From Dallia pectoralis (lineage: Eukaryota > Chordata > Actinopteri > Esociformes > Umbridae): a stretch of DNA of 64,000 nt. The stretch lies in the NCBI GenBank assembly GCA_029465975.1, contig CM055748.1, positions 16,163,251-16,227,250 on the forward strand, written 5' to 3'. Below the pieces are notes generated by a model, which was not told where the DNA came from, ran no database searches, and saw nothing but the letters and a program-made list of their open reading frames with translations. Position 1 is the first letter of the stretch; each line of letters starts with the position of its first letter. A program made the translations under genes and the position numbers. This document shows positions 27,701-38,450 of the stretch, piece by piece.

Positions 27701-28735
27701 ATCATTTCTTAACATAACTTCACCCAAGATCTGTAATAGGTGACCAACAACAGTGTAGCAGTGTTCTTCAGCTGCCCATGGTTGGTTAAATGACTGTAAA
27801 AGACATGCAGGTTGGGAGATCTGGGTATAGCTAAACACCATACCCAGTGTTTCGGTTGCCAAATAGACTTGAATTAACTAGCTGTACTATTACATTTTTG
27901 ACTGATATGTGGTCTTATATTATAACTCTCAGCAATTAGTTTAGACGTCATCTGAGTTCCCAATAAAAACAAATGTTCAGGGCAGTAAAGCTGCATATAG
28001 GAAGGCCATAGTAGGCTACTGGACGTTCCAGATATCAAAGGACTTAGTGGAAAATCGCCTTCTGTTCAGTCCAACCAAGTATATTCACAAGATCTATATT
28101 ATCTTCTTTCTTTAAAAAGTAGAAACACTTTTCATGTCTACTCATAATAGAAGATAGTGAAAAGTCCCTTGATTAATGGGTCCAAAAAGCTTTAGTAGCA
28201 AGAGGAGTAAAGACAATAGATGGAGAGAGAATGGAGAGGAGAAGAGAGGCTCCGTAGTTCCCAGAAGACATAATGACTATAAGGACTGGTGAAGGAGGAT
28301 ATAATAGTTTTAACATGTCGAGCAGGCAGCACTGCAATGTGGTCTTGTTACTGTCTCCAGTTCAAACTAGGTTGCCTCCCAAACACCACCCTTCACTCTA
28401 TACACATTCAGTTTGAATGCTGCTCTGGTGTTGTTTAATGACACAACCAAGTGCTTTCTGAGGCACAGCCAATACTAGGCAACTTATACAGTTTCAGAAC
28501 AATTCATCCACTACTAAATTGCAGCCAATGTTCCCAAGGCCCTGCGGATGTTCTGGGCTGTTTTACAGGACTTAGCTGTGATTGGTGGAGTAGACTGAGG
28601 ATGTGCAACTATGGTATTGTGCTTTGGCTGTTGTGGTTGTTTGTTCATCAGATCCTGTCTGGATTCCAGGGTGCCGCTCAACTACAGTTCACTTGCTCAC
28701 CGGATTTGTTATATTGTCCTACATTGGACAATATC
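27701..28735. other. Intergenic, nothing identified
   Basis: No exon with splice signals, tandem array or transposon ends recognised. The 115-codon frame at 28451-28798 runs through the dispersed repeat fragment at its 3' end and is not supported as a gene. Confidence 0.4.
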
Positions 28736-28737
28736 AC

Positions 28738-28792
28738 TATTTTGGTCAAAAGAAGTGCTCTATTAGAAAAAGGGGGACATTATTTGGCCCCA
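28738..28792 (+). repeat. Diverged fragment of the dispersed agtagtgcact repeat
   Basis: ttggtcaaaagaagtgctct followed by gggggacattatttggcccc matches the layout of the fragments at 21508 and 61083 with substitutions. Confidence 0.4.
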
Positions 28793-28831
28793 GTCTAGCT
28801 GTCTGTAGGTGGAAATGAGACTCCCTGGCAG

Positions 28832-29009
28832 TGAAGACAGCTACTATCCATCTCCAACCAGGCCTGATCTAAGGCTACTTCTTCCACCACAGCCTGGATC
28901 ATCCATAAGCCCCTCATACCTGACGCTCGCACGCCAACCCAACTCCAGCATGTATATTCCCCCGAACCCCCAGACCCCAGCCCTCCCTCAGCAGAATGCC
29001 CAGCTCTAG
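28832..29009 (+). CDS. Candidate terminal coding exon of an unidentified gene
   Basis: After the acceptor-like ctccctggcag the sequence stays open for 59 codons to tag at 29007. It reads EDSYYPSPTRPDLRLLLPPQ, PGSSISPSYLTLARQPNSS and MYIPPNPQTPALPQQNAQL. It is GC-richer than its surroundings, with ordinary protein composition and Pro/Ser richness typical of a disordered C-terminus. No upstream exon was found and I do not recognise the protein; it could be chance or an old processed copy. Confidence 0.35.
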
Positions 29010-29649
29010 TGATGCTCCTTCCTCCTTTCCCACAATCGTCCTTCTCTGCATCTGTCCACTGGGACCAGACTCCCTCCTGCTTTTACGGCCTCTGCTTTTT
29101 CCTGCTCTTCAGCTCAAGGTTTCACCAGGCTAGTCGCGTGACTGTAGGGAGTGAAAAAAAACTCCACAACCCACTGGCACGCAATCCCCCAAATCTATTT
29201 TTGGATCATGATCATTTTGCTTTTTTCTCTCTTCGTTTGAAAACAACAAAAAAGCCACAAGTAGAAAAAGCCAACAGTGGGGTGTAGGATATCTGTTTCT
29301 CATTTGGCCAGGCCCTCATCTGTCCTACTCTGCCAGCCTCACAACCACAGCACCGCAGAGGGATAGGGTGAAATGGAAGCTAGAAGACGGGCAGAGAGAG
29401 GGTGGTGGAGAAGAGGTTGGGTTTTCCCTGAACAACCACAGGTCAATCTCATAGGCTGCATCTCAGGCCCGTCACTTAGCAACCAACCCAGTCTGTTTAG
29501 GGCACGCCAACCAGCTGCTGGAGCTTCAGCCGTTCTTCACCGTGAGTTCCTGCCTGTGCGTGTGTCTACTTGTTTTTTTCTTCTGCCTTTAAAAGTTTGC
29601 CTGAATTTCACCAAAATGATGTTTGTGTTCCTCTTGTTATTTATTCCCA

Positions 29650-30029
29650 TCAGGTGGTTATATGGTTCCGACTGTTTCACAGAGTTATGTGGTTCAGACT
29701 GTTTCACAGAGTTATATGGTTCAGACTGTTTCACAGAGTTATGTGGTTCAGACTGTTTCACAGAGTTATATGGTTCAGACTGTTTCACAGAGTTATATGG
29801 TTCAGACTGTTTCACAGAGTTATATGGTTCAGACTGTTTCACAGAGTTATATGGTTCAGACTGTTTCACAGATTAATATGGTTCAGACTGTTTCACAGAG
29901 TTATATGGTTCAGACTGTTTCACAGATTAATATGGTTCAGACTGTTTCACAGAGTTATATGGTTCAGACTGTTTCACAGATTAATATGGTTCAGACTGTT
30001 TCACAGAGTTATATGGTTCAGACTGATTC
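29650..30029 (+). repeat. 27-bp minisatellite, ~14 copies, at the 3' end of a LINE
   Basis: The unit is agagttatat-ggttcagact-gtttcac; some copies read agattaatat. It ends exactly where the minus-strand LINE 3' terminus begins (gattcaggtttattgccaag), so it lies at the LINE tail. Confidence 0.95.
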
Positions 30030-30061
30030 AGGTTTATTGCCAAGTTTGTTTACACACACAG

Positions 30062-30620
30062 ACGCATGTTCCTTAGACTCACCGCCGTGGAGAAGAAGCG
30101 ATTCTTGAGGCGGGAGGTTTTGGTCTTGATAGACCGTAGCCGTCTGCCAGAGGGTATAGTACTGAATAGTCCTTTACCCGGATGGGAGGGGTCTGCCTCA
30201 GTCTTTACTGGCCGCCTCAGTGACCTGGCTTTGAAGAGGTCTTTTAAGAGAAGACAGCTTACATCCAATTATCTGCTCTGCAGAGCAGATGATGCGTTGC
30301 AGTCTATCTTTGTCCTTGACAGCGGCTGCAGCGTACCAGGTGGTGATGGAGGAGGTCAGGTTGGACTCAGTGATGGCTGGGTAGGTGTTTATCATCATGG
30401 ACGTTGGTAGTTTGTACTTTCTAAGCTTCCACAGGCAGTACAGTCTTTGTTGTGCTTTTTTAGTGAGAGAGGTGATGTTCAGCTCCCTGGGCGATTGTGT
30501 TGGCAGGAAGCGAAACGACTCCACTAATTTGGCAGGAGAGCCCCCCAGAACAATGGGACAAGGGTCAGCTGGGCTAAAGTCCACTCTCATTTCCACGCTC
30601 TTTAAAGCAGTGAGGTCCAA
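30062..30620 (-). pseudogene. Element A reverse transcriptase C-terminal part
   Basis: Open from 30620 to 30198 with a frame change to the 30268-30050 frame. Codes SFRFLPTQSP, KKAQQRLYCLWKLRKYKLPT, SSITTWYAAAAVKDKDRLQR, IICSAEQIIGC and the tail LPSG-like TIPSGRRLRSIKTKTSRLKN. This is the thumb/C-terminal region of jockey-superclade LINE proteins. The catalytic residues are not in this part. Confidence 0.75.
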
Positions 30621-30635
30621 GTTGTTGAGACGGCA

Positions 30636-30790
30636 CCAGGGGCCTCATTTAACAAAATTTGCGTAGGATTTGCGTCAGAAGTGGCGTACGGACGAAACGT
30701 AGGATGTACGTATGGACAAAAAGATTTATCAAACCGTGCGCACGCACGTCCTACACCGTTTTCGCTTAATAAATCACAATGAACTCTAAA
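30636..30790. repeat. Short interspersed repeat with a gggcctcattta end
   Basis: Begins gggcctcatttaac and carries a partly palindromic core with gcgtacg, acgtacg and gtgcgcacgcac, ending near aataaatcacaatg. It separates element A's tail from the truncated 3' end of the Rex3-like LINE. I know similar sequences as common fish repeats but cannot name the family. Confidence 0.5.
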
Positions 30791-31160
30791 TGTGGCGCAG
30801 CTTTTGCAGCTTCATGACGGAGCTTCTCCCCCTATCCCTAAGGGAGAGGCCAGCCACCTTCCTGAGAAAACCCATTTCAGCCGCTTGTACCCGCGATCTT
30901 GTTCTTTCGGTCACCACCCAGCTTCCATGACCATAGGTGAGAGTAGGAAGAAAGATTGACCGGTAGATTGAGAGCTTTGCCTTACGGCTCAGCTCTCTTT
31001 TCGTCACAACGGTGCAGTAAAGCGAATGCAACACCGTCCCCGCTGCTCCGATTCTCCGGCCAATCTCACGCTCCATTGTCTCCTCACTCACGAACAAGAC
31101 CCCGAGGTACTTAAACTCCTTCACTTGGGGTAAGGACTCACTCCCTACCCGGAGTAGGCA

Positions 31161-31556
31161 TTACGTCGGTTTCCAACTGAGAGTCATGGCCTCAGATTTA
31201 GAGGTGCTAACCCTCATCCCAGCCGCTTCACACTCGGCTGCGAACCAATCCAGTGAGTGCTGCAGGTCACCGACCGATGAAGCCATCAGGACCACATCAT
31301 CCGCAAAAAGCGGTGATGTAACCCTCAGCCCACCGAACGCATACCCCTTCCCACCATGACTACGCCTTGATATCCTGTCCATGAATATCACAAACAGGAT
31401 TTGTGACAAAGCGCAGCCCTGGCGGATGCCAACCCCCACTGGGAACGTATTCGACTTACTACCGAGAACACGGACACAACTCATGCTTTGAGCGCACAGA
31501 GATTGGATGGCCCTGAGAAGAGACCCCTCACCCCATACTCCCGCAGCACCTCCCAC
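31161..31556 (-). pseudogene. Rex3-like LINE: catalytic FADD segment
   Basis: Codes GIRQGCALSQILFVIFMDRI, SRRSHGGKGYAF, SPLFADDVVLMASSVGDLQH and ECEAAGMRVSTSKSEAM. FADD holds two of the three catalytic aspartates of reverse transcriptases. The frame ends at 31161; the tail continues at 30786-31124 (EFKYLGVLFVSEETMEREIG, LTYGHGSWVVTERTRSRVQ) after a further frameshift. Confidence 0.8.
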
Positions 31557-32674
31557 AAAATATCCCGGGGTACCCGGTTATACGCCTTCTCCAGATCCAC
31601 AAAACACATATAGAGTGGGTGGGCATACTCCCAGGCCCCCCCCAGGATCCTTGCGAAAGTAAAGAGCTGGTCCATGGTTCCCCGGCCAGGACGAAAACCG
31701 CATTGTTCCACTTCAGGTTCGACTATTGGCCAAACCCTCCTTTCCCGCACTTTGGAGTAAACTTTACCAGGGAGGCTGAGGAGTGTGATACCTCTGTAAT
31801 TGGCACATACTCTCTGGTCCCCTTTTTTGAAGAGGGGAACCACCACCCTGGTCTGCCACTCCTCTGGCACTGTCCCAGACATCCATGCAATGTTGAAGAG
31901 GCGTGTCAACCAAGACAGCCCTTCCCCACCCAAAGCTTTTAGCATTTCTGGACAAATCTCATCAGTCCCTGGGGCTTTGCCACTGTGTAGTTGTTTGACT
32001 ACCTCAGCGACCTCCCGCAGGGAAACTGACGATGACCCTCCATCAGCCTCCAGCTCTGCCTCTGTACTAGAGGGCGTGTATGTCAGATTCAGGAGTTCCT
32101 CAAAATGCTCTTTCCACCGCCCAATCACATCATCAGTTGAGGTCAACAGTGTCCCATCCTTACTGTACACAGCTTGGATGGTTCCCCGTTTCCCCCTTCT
32201 AAGGTGCCAAATGGTTTTCCAGAAGCATCTTGGTGCCGACCGAAAGTCCTTCTCCATAGCATCTCCGAACTCCTCCCACACGCGCTGCTTTGCCTCTGAC
32301 ACGGCAGCGGCTGCAGCCCTTCGGGCCCGTCGGTACCCTGCAACCGCCTCCGGAGTCCTCTGGGATAACATATCCCTGAAGGCCTCCTTCTTCAGTCGGA
32401 CAGCTTCCCTGACCACCGTGGTCCACCACGGTGTTCTAGGGTTACCACCCCTTGAGGCACATAGGACCTTGAGACAACAGCTCACCGCCGCAGCTTCAGC
32501 AATAGATGCTTTAAACATTGCCCACTCAGGTTCAATGCCCCCAACCTCCACAGGGATGCCCGAAAAGCTCTGTCGGAGGTGTGATTTGAAGATCTCTCGG
32601 ACAGGGGCCTCCTCCAGACCTCCCCAGTTCACCCGCACTACCCGTTTGGGCTTACCTGGTCTGTCCATAAACAT
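31481..32674 (-). pseudogene. Rex3-like LINE: linker and reverse transcriptase fingers/palm
   Basis: 397 uninterrupted codons. It carries PEWAMFKASIAEAAAVSC, FWKTIWHLRRGKRGTIQAVY, WKEHFEELLN, LHSGKAPGTDEICPEMLK, VPLFKKGDQRVCANYRGITL and FVDLEKAYNRVPRDILWEVL. The expected next block (the polymerase-core FADD) continues in another frame at 31161-31556, so one frameshift near 31490 inactivates it. Confidence 0.8.
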
Positions 32675-33484
32675 GCGGCCTTAGATCAGACGATGCGATC
32701 ACAAAATCGATCATTGACCTTCGGCCTAGGGTGCTCTGGTACCATGTACACTTATGCGCCTCCTTATGTTCGAACATGGTGTTTGTTATGGACAATCCAT
32801 GACTAGCACAGAAGTCCAATAACAAACGACGCTCGGGTTTAGATCAGGGAGGCCGTTCCTAGCAATCACGCCTCTCCAGGTGACTCCATCAATGCCCACA
32901 TGTGCGTTGAAGCCCACATGTGCATTGAGCCCTATATAGGACTCCATTCAGGGTCTCCAAGAAGGCTGAACACTCCGAACTGCTGTTTGGTGCATATACA
33001 GAAAGAAGAGAAGAGGGGACAGGACGCAGCCTTGAGGGTCCGACAGGTGTTTCCCCAACCTCGCCTGCTGCCTCCTGTTGGATAGAAAGTCTGTGATCCA
33101 TTGACATGTTGACACAGGCACTCCCATGGTGGAGAGCTTATCCTGGAGAAGGGCTGGGATTATGGCGTTAAGCGGAGGTCCACAAACAGGATTCTGGCAT
33201 AGGTTCCAGGCGAATCAAGATGCTGGAGAATTAAGTGAGGAGCCATGTGGATAGTGTTGCCCACAGACCTGTTGGCTCTGTATGCAAACAGCAATTGGTC
33301 TAGTGCTGGATCTGTGATGGTCTTGAGGGGTGACAGCACCAGGCGCTCAAAGGACTTCATAACAACATTGGTCAGGGCAACTGGTCTGTAGTCATTTAGT
33401 CTCATGGGGACTGGGATGATGGTGGAGGATTTGAAGCAGGCTGGGACACTGCATGACTACAATTATTTTTTTACATTTCTTTTA

Positions 33485-33940
33485 AACACAGCAGATAGCT
33501 GATCAGCACAGTGCTTGAGGGTGGAGGAACACAGCAGATAGCTGATCAGCACAGTGCTTAAGGATGGAGGAACACAGCAGATAGCTGATCAGCACAGTGC
33601 ATAAGGATGGAGGAACACAGCAGATAGCTGATCAGCACAGTGCTTAAGGGTGGAGGAACACAGCAGATAGCTGATCAGCACAGTACTTAAGGGTGGAGGA
33701 ACACAGCAGATAGCTGATCAGCACAGTGCTTAAGGATGGAGGAACACAGCAGATAGCTGATCAGCACAGTGCTTAAGGGTGGAGGAACACAGCAGATAGC
33801 TGATCAGCACAGTACTTAAGGGTGGAGGAACACAGCAGATAGCTGATCAGCACAGTGCTTATGGATGGAGGAACACAGCAGATAGCTGATCAGCACAGTG
33901 CTTAAGGATGGAGGAACACAGCAGATAGCTGATCAGAGGC
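33485..33940 (-). repeat. 43-bp minisatellite, ~10 copies, inside element A's coding region
   Basis: The plus-strand unit is aacacagcag-atagctgatc-agcacagtgc-ttaagggtgg-agg. Its minus strand codes SSTLKHCADQLSAVF, the LINE linker just before the reverse transcriptase. 43 is not a multiple of three, so the expansion destroyed the frame. Confidence 0.94.
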
Positions 33941-34076
33941 AGAGACTCCACCAGGACCAGCTGCCCTGCTTGGGTTTTGACTTTTAAATAGTCTGTTAAC
34001 CTCCCTCTCCAGTATAGAGTCCCATTGTGGCTACAGGAAAGGTGTTGATAGATGCCATGTGGTCTCAGAGGAGGTG

Positions 34077-34750
34077 TCAGTTGTAATGGTTGGTGGTGGG
34101 TGAGCCCTGGTGATGAGGGTCTGATGGTGGTGGGTGAGCCCTGGTGATGAGGGTCTGATGGTGGTGGGTGAGCCCTGGTGATGAGGGTCTGATGGTGGTG
34201 GGTGATGAGGGTCTGATGGTGGTGGGTGAGCCCTGGTGATGAGGGTCTGATGGCGGTGGGTGAGCCCTGTTGATGAGGGTCTGATGGTGGTGGGTGAGCC
34301 CTGGTGATGAGGGTCTGATGGTGGTGGGTGAGCCCTGGTGATGAGGGTCTGATGGTGGTGGGTGAGCCCTGGTGATGAGGGTCTGATGGTGGTGGGTGAG
34401 CCCTGGTGATGAGGGTCTGATGGTGGTGGGTGAGCCCTGGTGATGAGGGTCTGATGGTGGTGGGTGATGAGGGTCTGATGGTGGTGGGTGAGCCCTGGTG
34501 ATGAGGGTCTGATGGTGGTGGGTGAGCCCTGGTGATGAGGGTCTGATGGTGGTGGGTGAGCCCTGGTGATGAGGGTCTGATGGTGGTGGGTGAGCCCTGG
34601 TGATGAGGGTCTGATGGTGGTGGGTGAGCCCTGGTGATGAGGGTCTGATGGTGGTGGGTGAGCCCTGGTGATGAGGGTCTGATGGTGGTGGGTGAGCCCT
34701 GGTGATGAGGGTCTGATGGTGGTGGGTGAGCCCTGGTGATGAGGTGGTGG
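34077..34750 (-). repeat. 34-bp minisatellite, ~20 copies, inside element A
   Basis: The plus-strand unit is gatggtggtg-ggtgagccct-ggtgatgagg-gtct, with two copies lacking 14 bp (ggtgggtgatgag). With 34-bp units the minus strand cycles all three frames (THHHQTL, HPPPSDPH, SPTTIRPSSP) without stops, giving false 240-299-codon frames. Confidence 0.95.
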
Positions 34751-34982
34751 CAGGACACAGCTGATGGAGTGCAGACAGGACTGCTCCTTTGTCTCTCAAT
34801 TCTGCAGTAAAACTGGTTCAGCTTGTTGGCAAATTCTAGATCATTGATGGCCTATGGGGTGATTTGCATTTGTAATCTGTTATCTGTTTAATCCCCCTCC
34901 AGGCTGAAGAAGAGTTATTCACTGCAAGCTGTTCTTTAAGCTTCTCCCCATTCAGTAATGAATACCTCCAGAGACAGGTGTT

Positions 34983-35395
34983 AGAGTCCAATCGCAATGT
35001 ATTTATTTCACAGAACACAACAGAGAGCAAAGGAATGGTCGGGCAGGCGTCGGTCGGCAACGGGAGATCAGAGGCTGAATGAGGTACCGGAGGATCAGGC
35101 GATAAACAGGGTCAGAATGGCAGGCAGGAATTCGGGAACGGGAGTCACAGAACAGGTTAAGGCAGAGACGTAGAATCAAAGACAGGCTAAGATCTGGTAC
35201 ACGGGATATCTAATAAGGTTTTCCTCAATAACGCTCAGTAGGTCGAACAACCAACAATACCTGGCACAGGGTACAAGTCAACGGGGTCCCTTTATCCCTG
35301 CATGATTATTCACAGGTGTGATCAGTACTCAGGTGAAAGGGATCGGGTCTGATTACTCCCCCTTCCTTGTGATTGGGGAGCTGTCAGACCCGGCA
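34983..35395. other. ~410-bp unidentified segment between parts of element A
   Basis: Separates the LINE linker (34880-34980) from sequence that again reads as LINE on the minus strand (35400-35930). Non-LINE composition with cgggaacggg and cagacccggcatag. Probably a secondary insertion; no target duplication was found. Confidence 0.4.
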
Positions 35396-35960
35396 TAGAG
35401 GAGGACAAACCTCTGCTTATTACAACAGATACGCTTTTAGCCACCTTTACTGCCTTTCAGAAGCCACTCTAAGCAGCATTCTATATGCCTTCTTCTTGAT
35501 CGACCGTAGATGTCTAAGACCAGCTGTGAACCAGAGTTTGTCATTGTGGATGTAGTGGATGCAACTCTCCTCACAGAAGGTGATGTATGTAAGTATCATT
35601 ATATTCATCTAGATACCTGAAGATGTCCCAATCAGTACAGTCCAGATAATCACGTAGATACTCTTTGGCTTTACTGCTCCACTTTTCTGGATGGAAGAGG
35701 CTGGACCATCACATGGTCAGATGCCCAGTGCAGCACATGCCACAGCATGGTAGGCATTCTTCACAGTAGTGATACAGTGGTCTAGAGTATTTGCATTTCT
35801 GGTTGAGATTATAATAAATTGTTGGTATTTACGAATCTTGTGGCTCAGGTTACCTTTGTTGAAGTCACCAAGGACGACAACTAGAGCGTCCAGGAATAGC
35901 AGTTCAGTCAGATGGTTCTTTACCATGAAAATACCGAATGGGTCAAGAGAATTAGTAATT

Positions 35961-36300
35961 TATGTGTATATTTTATCTTAATACCCATAATACCCATTAA
36001 TACCCAACTCCCAAAAACACCTTAAATCAACAATTAATATTTTGTTAAGGTGACTCTAAATTCACATATACCCCTTTACTAAAACAGATTTTTTGCTACT
36101 GGTGACTTTTGTAATGGCTGTTGGAAGAAAACTAACTCATGAATTGTTTGGCTCAAATATTATATTAAATTGTCCTTTATTATATTAAATTGTCCTCTAA
36201 ATTGAATAGCAATGATATAATAATATAATATCAAATGTTTTAAGTCAATTTGTCCCATAATCCATATGGGATGTGATTTAAAGCAGAATATAGGGAAGTG
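35961..36300. other. AT-rich intergenic sequence
   Basis: No gene or repeat identified. A short GT run (about 24 bp) follows at 36299-36323. Confidence 0.4.
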
Positions 36301-36664
36301 TGTGTGTGTGTGTGTGTGTGTGTCCCCGCTGCCCTGATGACGCTCTGTTTCCCCGATCAGAGCTCCTTCTCCTAAAGTTGGATGTAAAGGAGCCGTGTGT
36401 TTACACATCCTGGTTTGGTTATCACTAACTGCTGCCATAGGGACTATTAACAGTTTTCATTTATTTCCTCAAGCCTAATTACTATCTATTTTTCCATCAG
36501 TTTGGTCACAGGTTTAAACACACACATTTACCATCAAAACCAAAAAACAAGTGTGTTATTTAGAGAGTTTGACATTTGCGACTAGGAAAGTCTGACTCTA
36601 TAATGAACCAAATGTTGTCTATTATTTACCAACTATCTTCTATTATATACGAACTGTCCACTGA

Positions 36665-37165
36665 ACAATATTCTATTATAAACACACTATATTCTATTAT
36701 AAACACCCTATATTCTATTATAAACACATTATATTCTATTATAAACACACTATATTCTATTATAAACACACTATATTCTATTGTAAACACATTATATTCT
36801 ATTATAAACACACTATATTCTATTATAAACACACTATATTCTATTATAAACACACTATATTCTATTATAAACACATTATATTCTATTATAAACACACTAT
36901 ATTCTATTATAAACACACTATATTCTATTATAAACACATTATATTCTATTATAAACACACTATATTCTATTATAAACACACTATATTCTATTATAAACAC
37001 ACAATATTCTATTATAAACACACTATATTCTAATATAAACACACTATATTCTATTATAAACACACTATATTCTATTATTAACACACTATATTCTATTATA
37101 AACACATTATATTCTAATATAAAAACACTATATTCTATTATAGACACACTATATTCTATTCATGA
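36665..37165 (+). repeat. 21-bp minisatellite attctattataaacacactat, ~23 copies
   Basis: Highly AT-rich; copies vary at cac(a/c)(c/t)tat. The length is a multiple of three, so both strands stay open (NTLYSII on plus), which is a by-product. Confidence 0.95.
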
Positions 37166-37316
37166 CAAACTTTCTTTTATTTCTAATCAATAGTCTTTAC
37201 TGTTGTGTTTTAGGCTAACATTTTTTTCATTTTTTTTCTAGATCTACTAGCTATGTATTCTACCTTAAGCCTACTATTTGTATAATAGTTTTGGTTTACA
37301 ATAGTTTTGGTATATT

Positions 37317-37440
37317 TGTGAGGAGCAGAGATTTGTCCTTCTCTATGCTGGGGTTGGCATGCCCCCTGCCAGCAGAGAGAAGGTGTAATTAGGTTCTAAC
37401 GCACCTGTGAGTCATCAGGTGGTGGATAAATAGTCTGGAC
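37317..37440 (+). mobile_element. LTR fragment, same family as the solo LTR at 40617
   Basis: Starts tgtgaggagcagagatttgt, close to tgtgaggatcagaggtttgg at 40617, and also shares ggcatgccccctgccagc with the LTR at 52336. It runs into a ~46-bp tandem array and has no visible 3' end. Confidence 0.45.
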
Positions 37441-37454
37441 TAGTGATTACTAAA

Positions 37455-37735
37455 ACCTGATTCTGCCCCTATACCAGTTCCTAGCCTGTCCTCTACTCCG
37501 TCTCTGTCTACCCCTGTACCAGTTCCAAGCCTGTCCTCCTCTCCGTCTCTGTCTACCCCTGTACCAGTTCCAAGCCTGTCCTCTACTCCGTCTCTGTCTA
37601 ACCCCAGTACCAGTTCCTAGCCTGTCCTCTACTCCGTCTCTGTCTAACCCCTGTACCAGTTCCTAGCCTGTCCTCTACTCCGCCTCTTAACCCCTGTACC
37701 AGTTCCTAGCCTGTCCTCTACTCCGTCTGCGCCTA
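37455..37735 (+). repeat. ~46-bp minisatellite, 6 copies
   Basis: The unit is cctgtaccag-ttcctagcct-gtcctctact-ccgtctctgt-ctaacc with small variants. It follows the LTR fragment and may be its internal repeat. Confidence 0.93.
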
Positions 37736-37740
37736 CTTTA

Positions 37741-38450
37741 GTTATTATTTTGTATATTCTGCTATAATACTATTTGTATTCTGTTATACATTCTACAGTA
37801 GGCCTACATCAGTTATTATTTTGTATATTCTGCTATAATACTATTTGTATTCTGTTATACATTCTACAGTAGGCCTACATCAGTTATTATTTTGTATATT
37901 CTGCTATAATACTATTTGTATTCTGTTATACATTCTACAGTAGGCCTACATCAGTTATTATTTTGTATATTCTGCTATAATACTATTTGTATTCTGTCAT
38001 ACATTCTACAGTAGGCCTACATCAGTTATTATTTTGTATATTCTGCTATAATACTATTTGTATTCTGTCATACATTCTACAGTAGGCCTACATCAGTTAT
38101 TATTTTGTATATTCTGCTATAATACTATTTGTATTCTGTCATACATTCTACAGTAGGCCTACATCAGTTAATATTTTGTATATTCTGCTATAATACTATT
38201 TGTATTCTGTTATACATTCTACAGTAGGCCTACATCAGTTATTATTTTGTATATTCTGCTATAATACTACTTGTATTCTGTTATACATTCTACAGTAGGC
38301 CTACATCAGTTATTATTTTGTATATTCTGCTATAATACTATTTGTATTCTGTTATACATTCTACAGTAGGCCTACATCAGTTATTATTTTGTATATTCTG
38401 CTATAATACTATTTGTATTCTGTTATACATTCTACAGTAGCCCTACTGTA
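37741..38450 (+). repeat. 71-bp minisatellite, 10 copies
   Basis: The unit starts gttattattttgtatattct and ends taggcctacatca, with an exact 71-bp step (37741, 37812 and so on). Near-perfect copies with c/t at ctgt(t/c)atac. Confidence 0.96.

Larger units (their letters stand above)
30791..33000 (-). mobile_element. Rex3/RTE-like LINE, inserted in element A, truncated at both ends
   Basis: Minus-strand order: end of the endonuclease domain (YAPNSSSECSAFLETLNGVL near 32990; CTWYQSTLGRRSMIDFVI-like near 32700-32750), linker with ARRAAAAAVSEAKQRVWEEF, reverse transcriptase (KAPGTDEICPEMLKALGGEG, GFRPGRGTMDQLF, FVDLEKAYNRVPRDILW, then RQGCALSQILF, LFADDVVLMASS), and C-terminal AEMGFLRKVAGLSLRDRGRS. 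Frame breaks occur near 31500 and 31140 and the 5' and 3' ends are missing. Family assigned from these motifs. Confidence 0.75.
30026..35960 (-). mobile_element. L2/Rex1-type LINE (element A), interrupted and expanded
   Basis: Minus-strand order: endonuclease piece with GDFN (35858-35869) and NTLDHCITTVKNAY (35717-35926); linker AVNNSSSAWRGIKQITDYKC (near 34880-34930); EREVNRLFKSQNP (near 34000); ADQLSAVF repeated in an array; reverse transcriptase start LNDYRPVALTNVVMKSFERL to TYARILFVD (33160-33405); SPLLF-like segment at ~33005; then, after a Rex3-like insertion, KKAQQRLYCLWKLRKYKLPT, RLQRIICSAEQIIGCKL and ADPSHPGKGLFSTIPSGRR (30062-30620) and the 3' terminus at 30026. The FADD catalytic segment expected between the two RT parts (about 45 residues) is missing, and there are stops and frameshifts. 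It is a dead copy. Confidence 0.75.

Noticed and set aside
31800..32684. Plus-strand 294-codon frame opposite the Rex3-like LINE
   Set aside because: Antisense shadow of the conserved reverse transcriptase frame on the minus strand.
33859..34799. Two minus-strand frames of 240-299 codons rich in His/Pro
   Set aside because: The 34-bp unit simply rotates three stop-free frames; the flanks are LINE sequence.
36576..37193. 205-codon frame NTLYSII...
   Set aside because: AT-rich 21-bp array; no other coding support.
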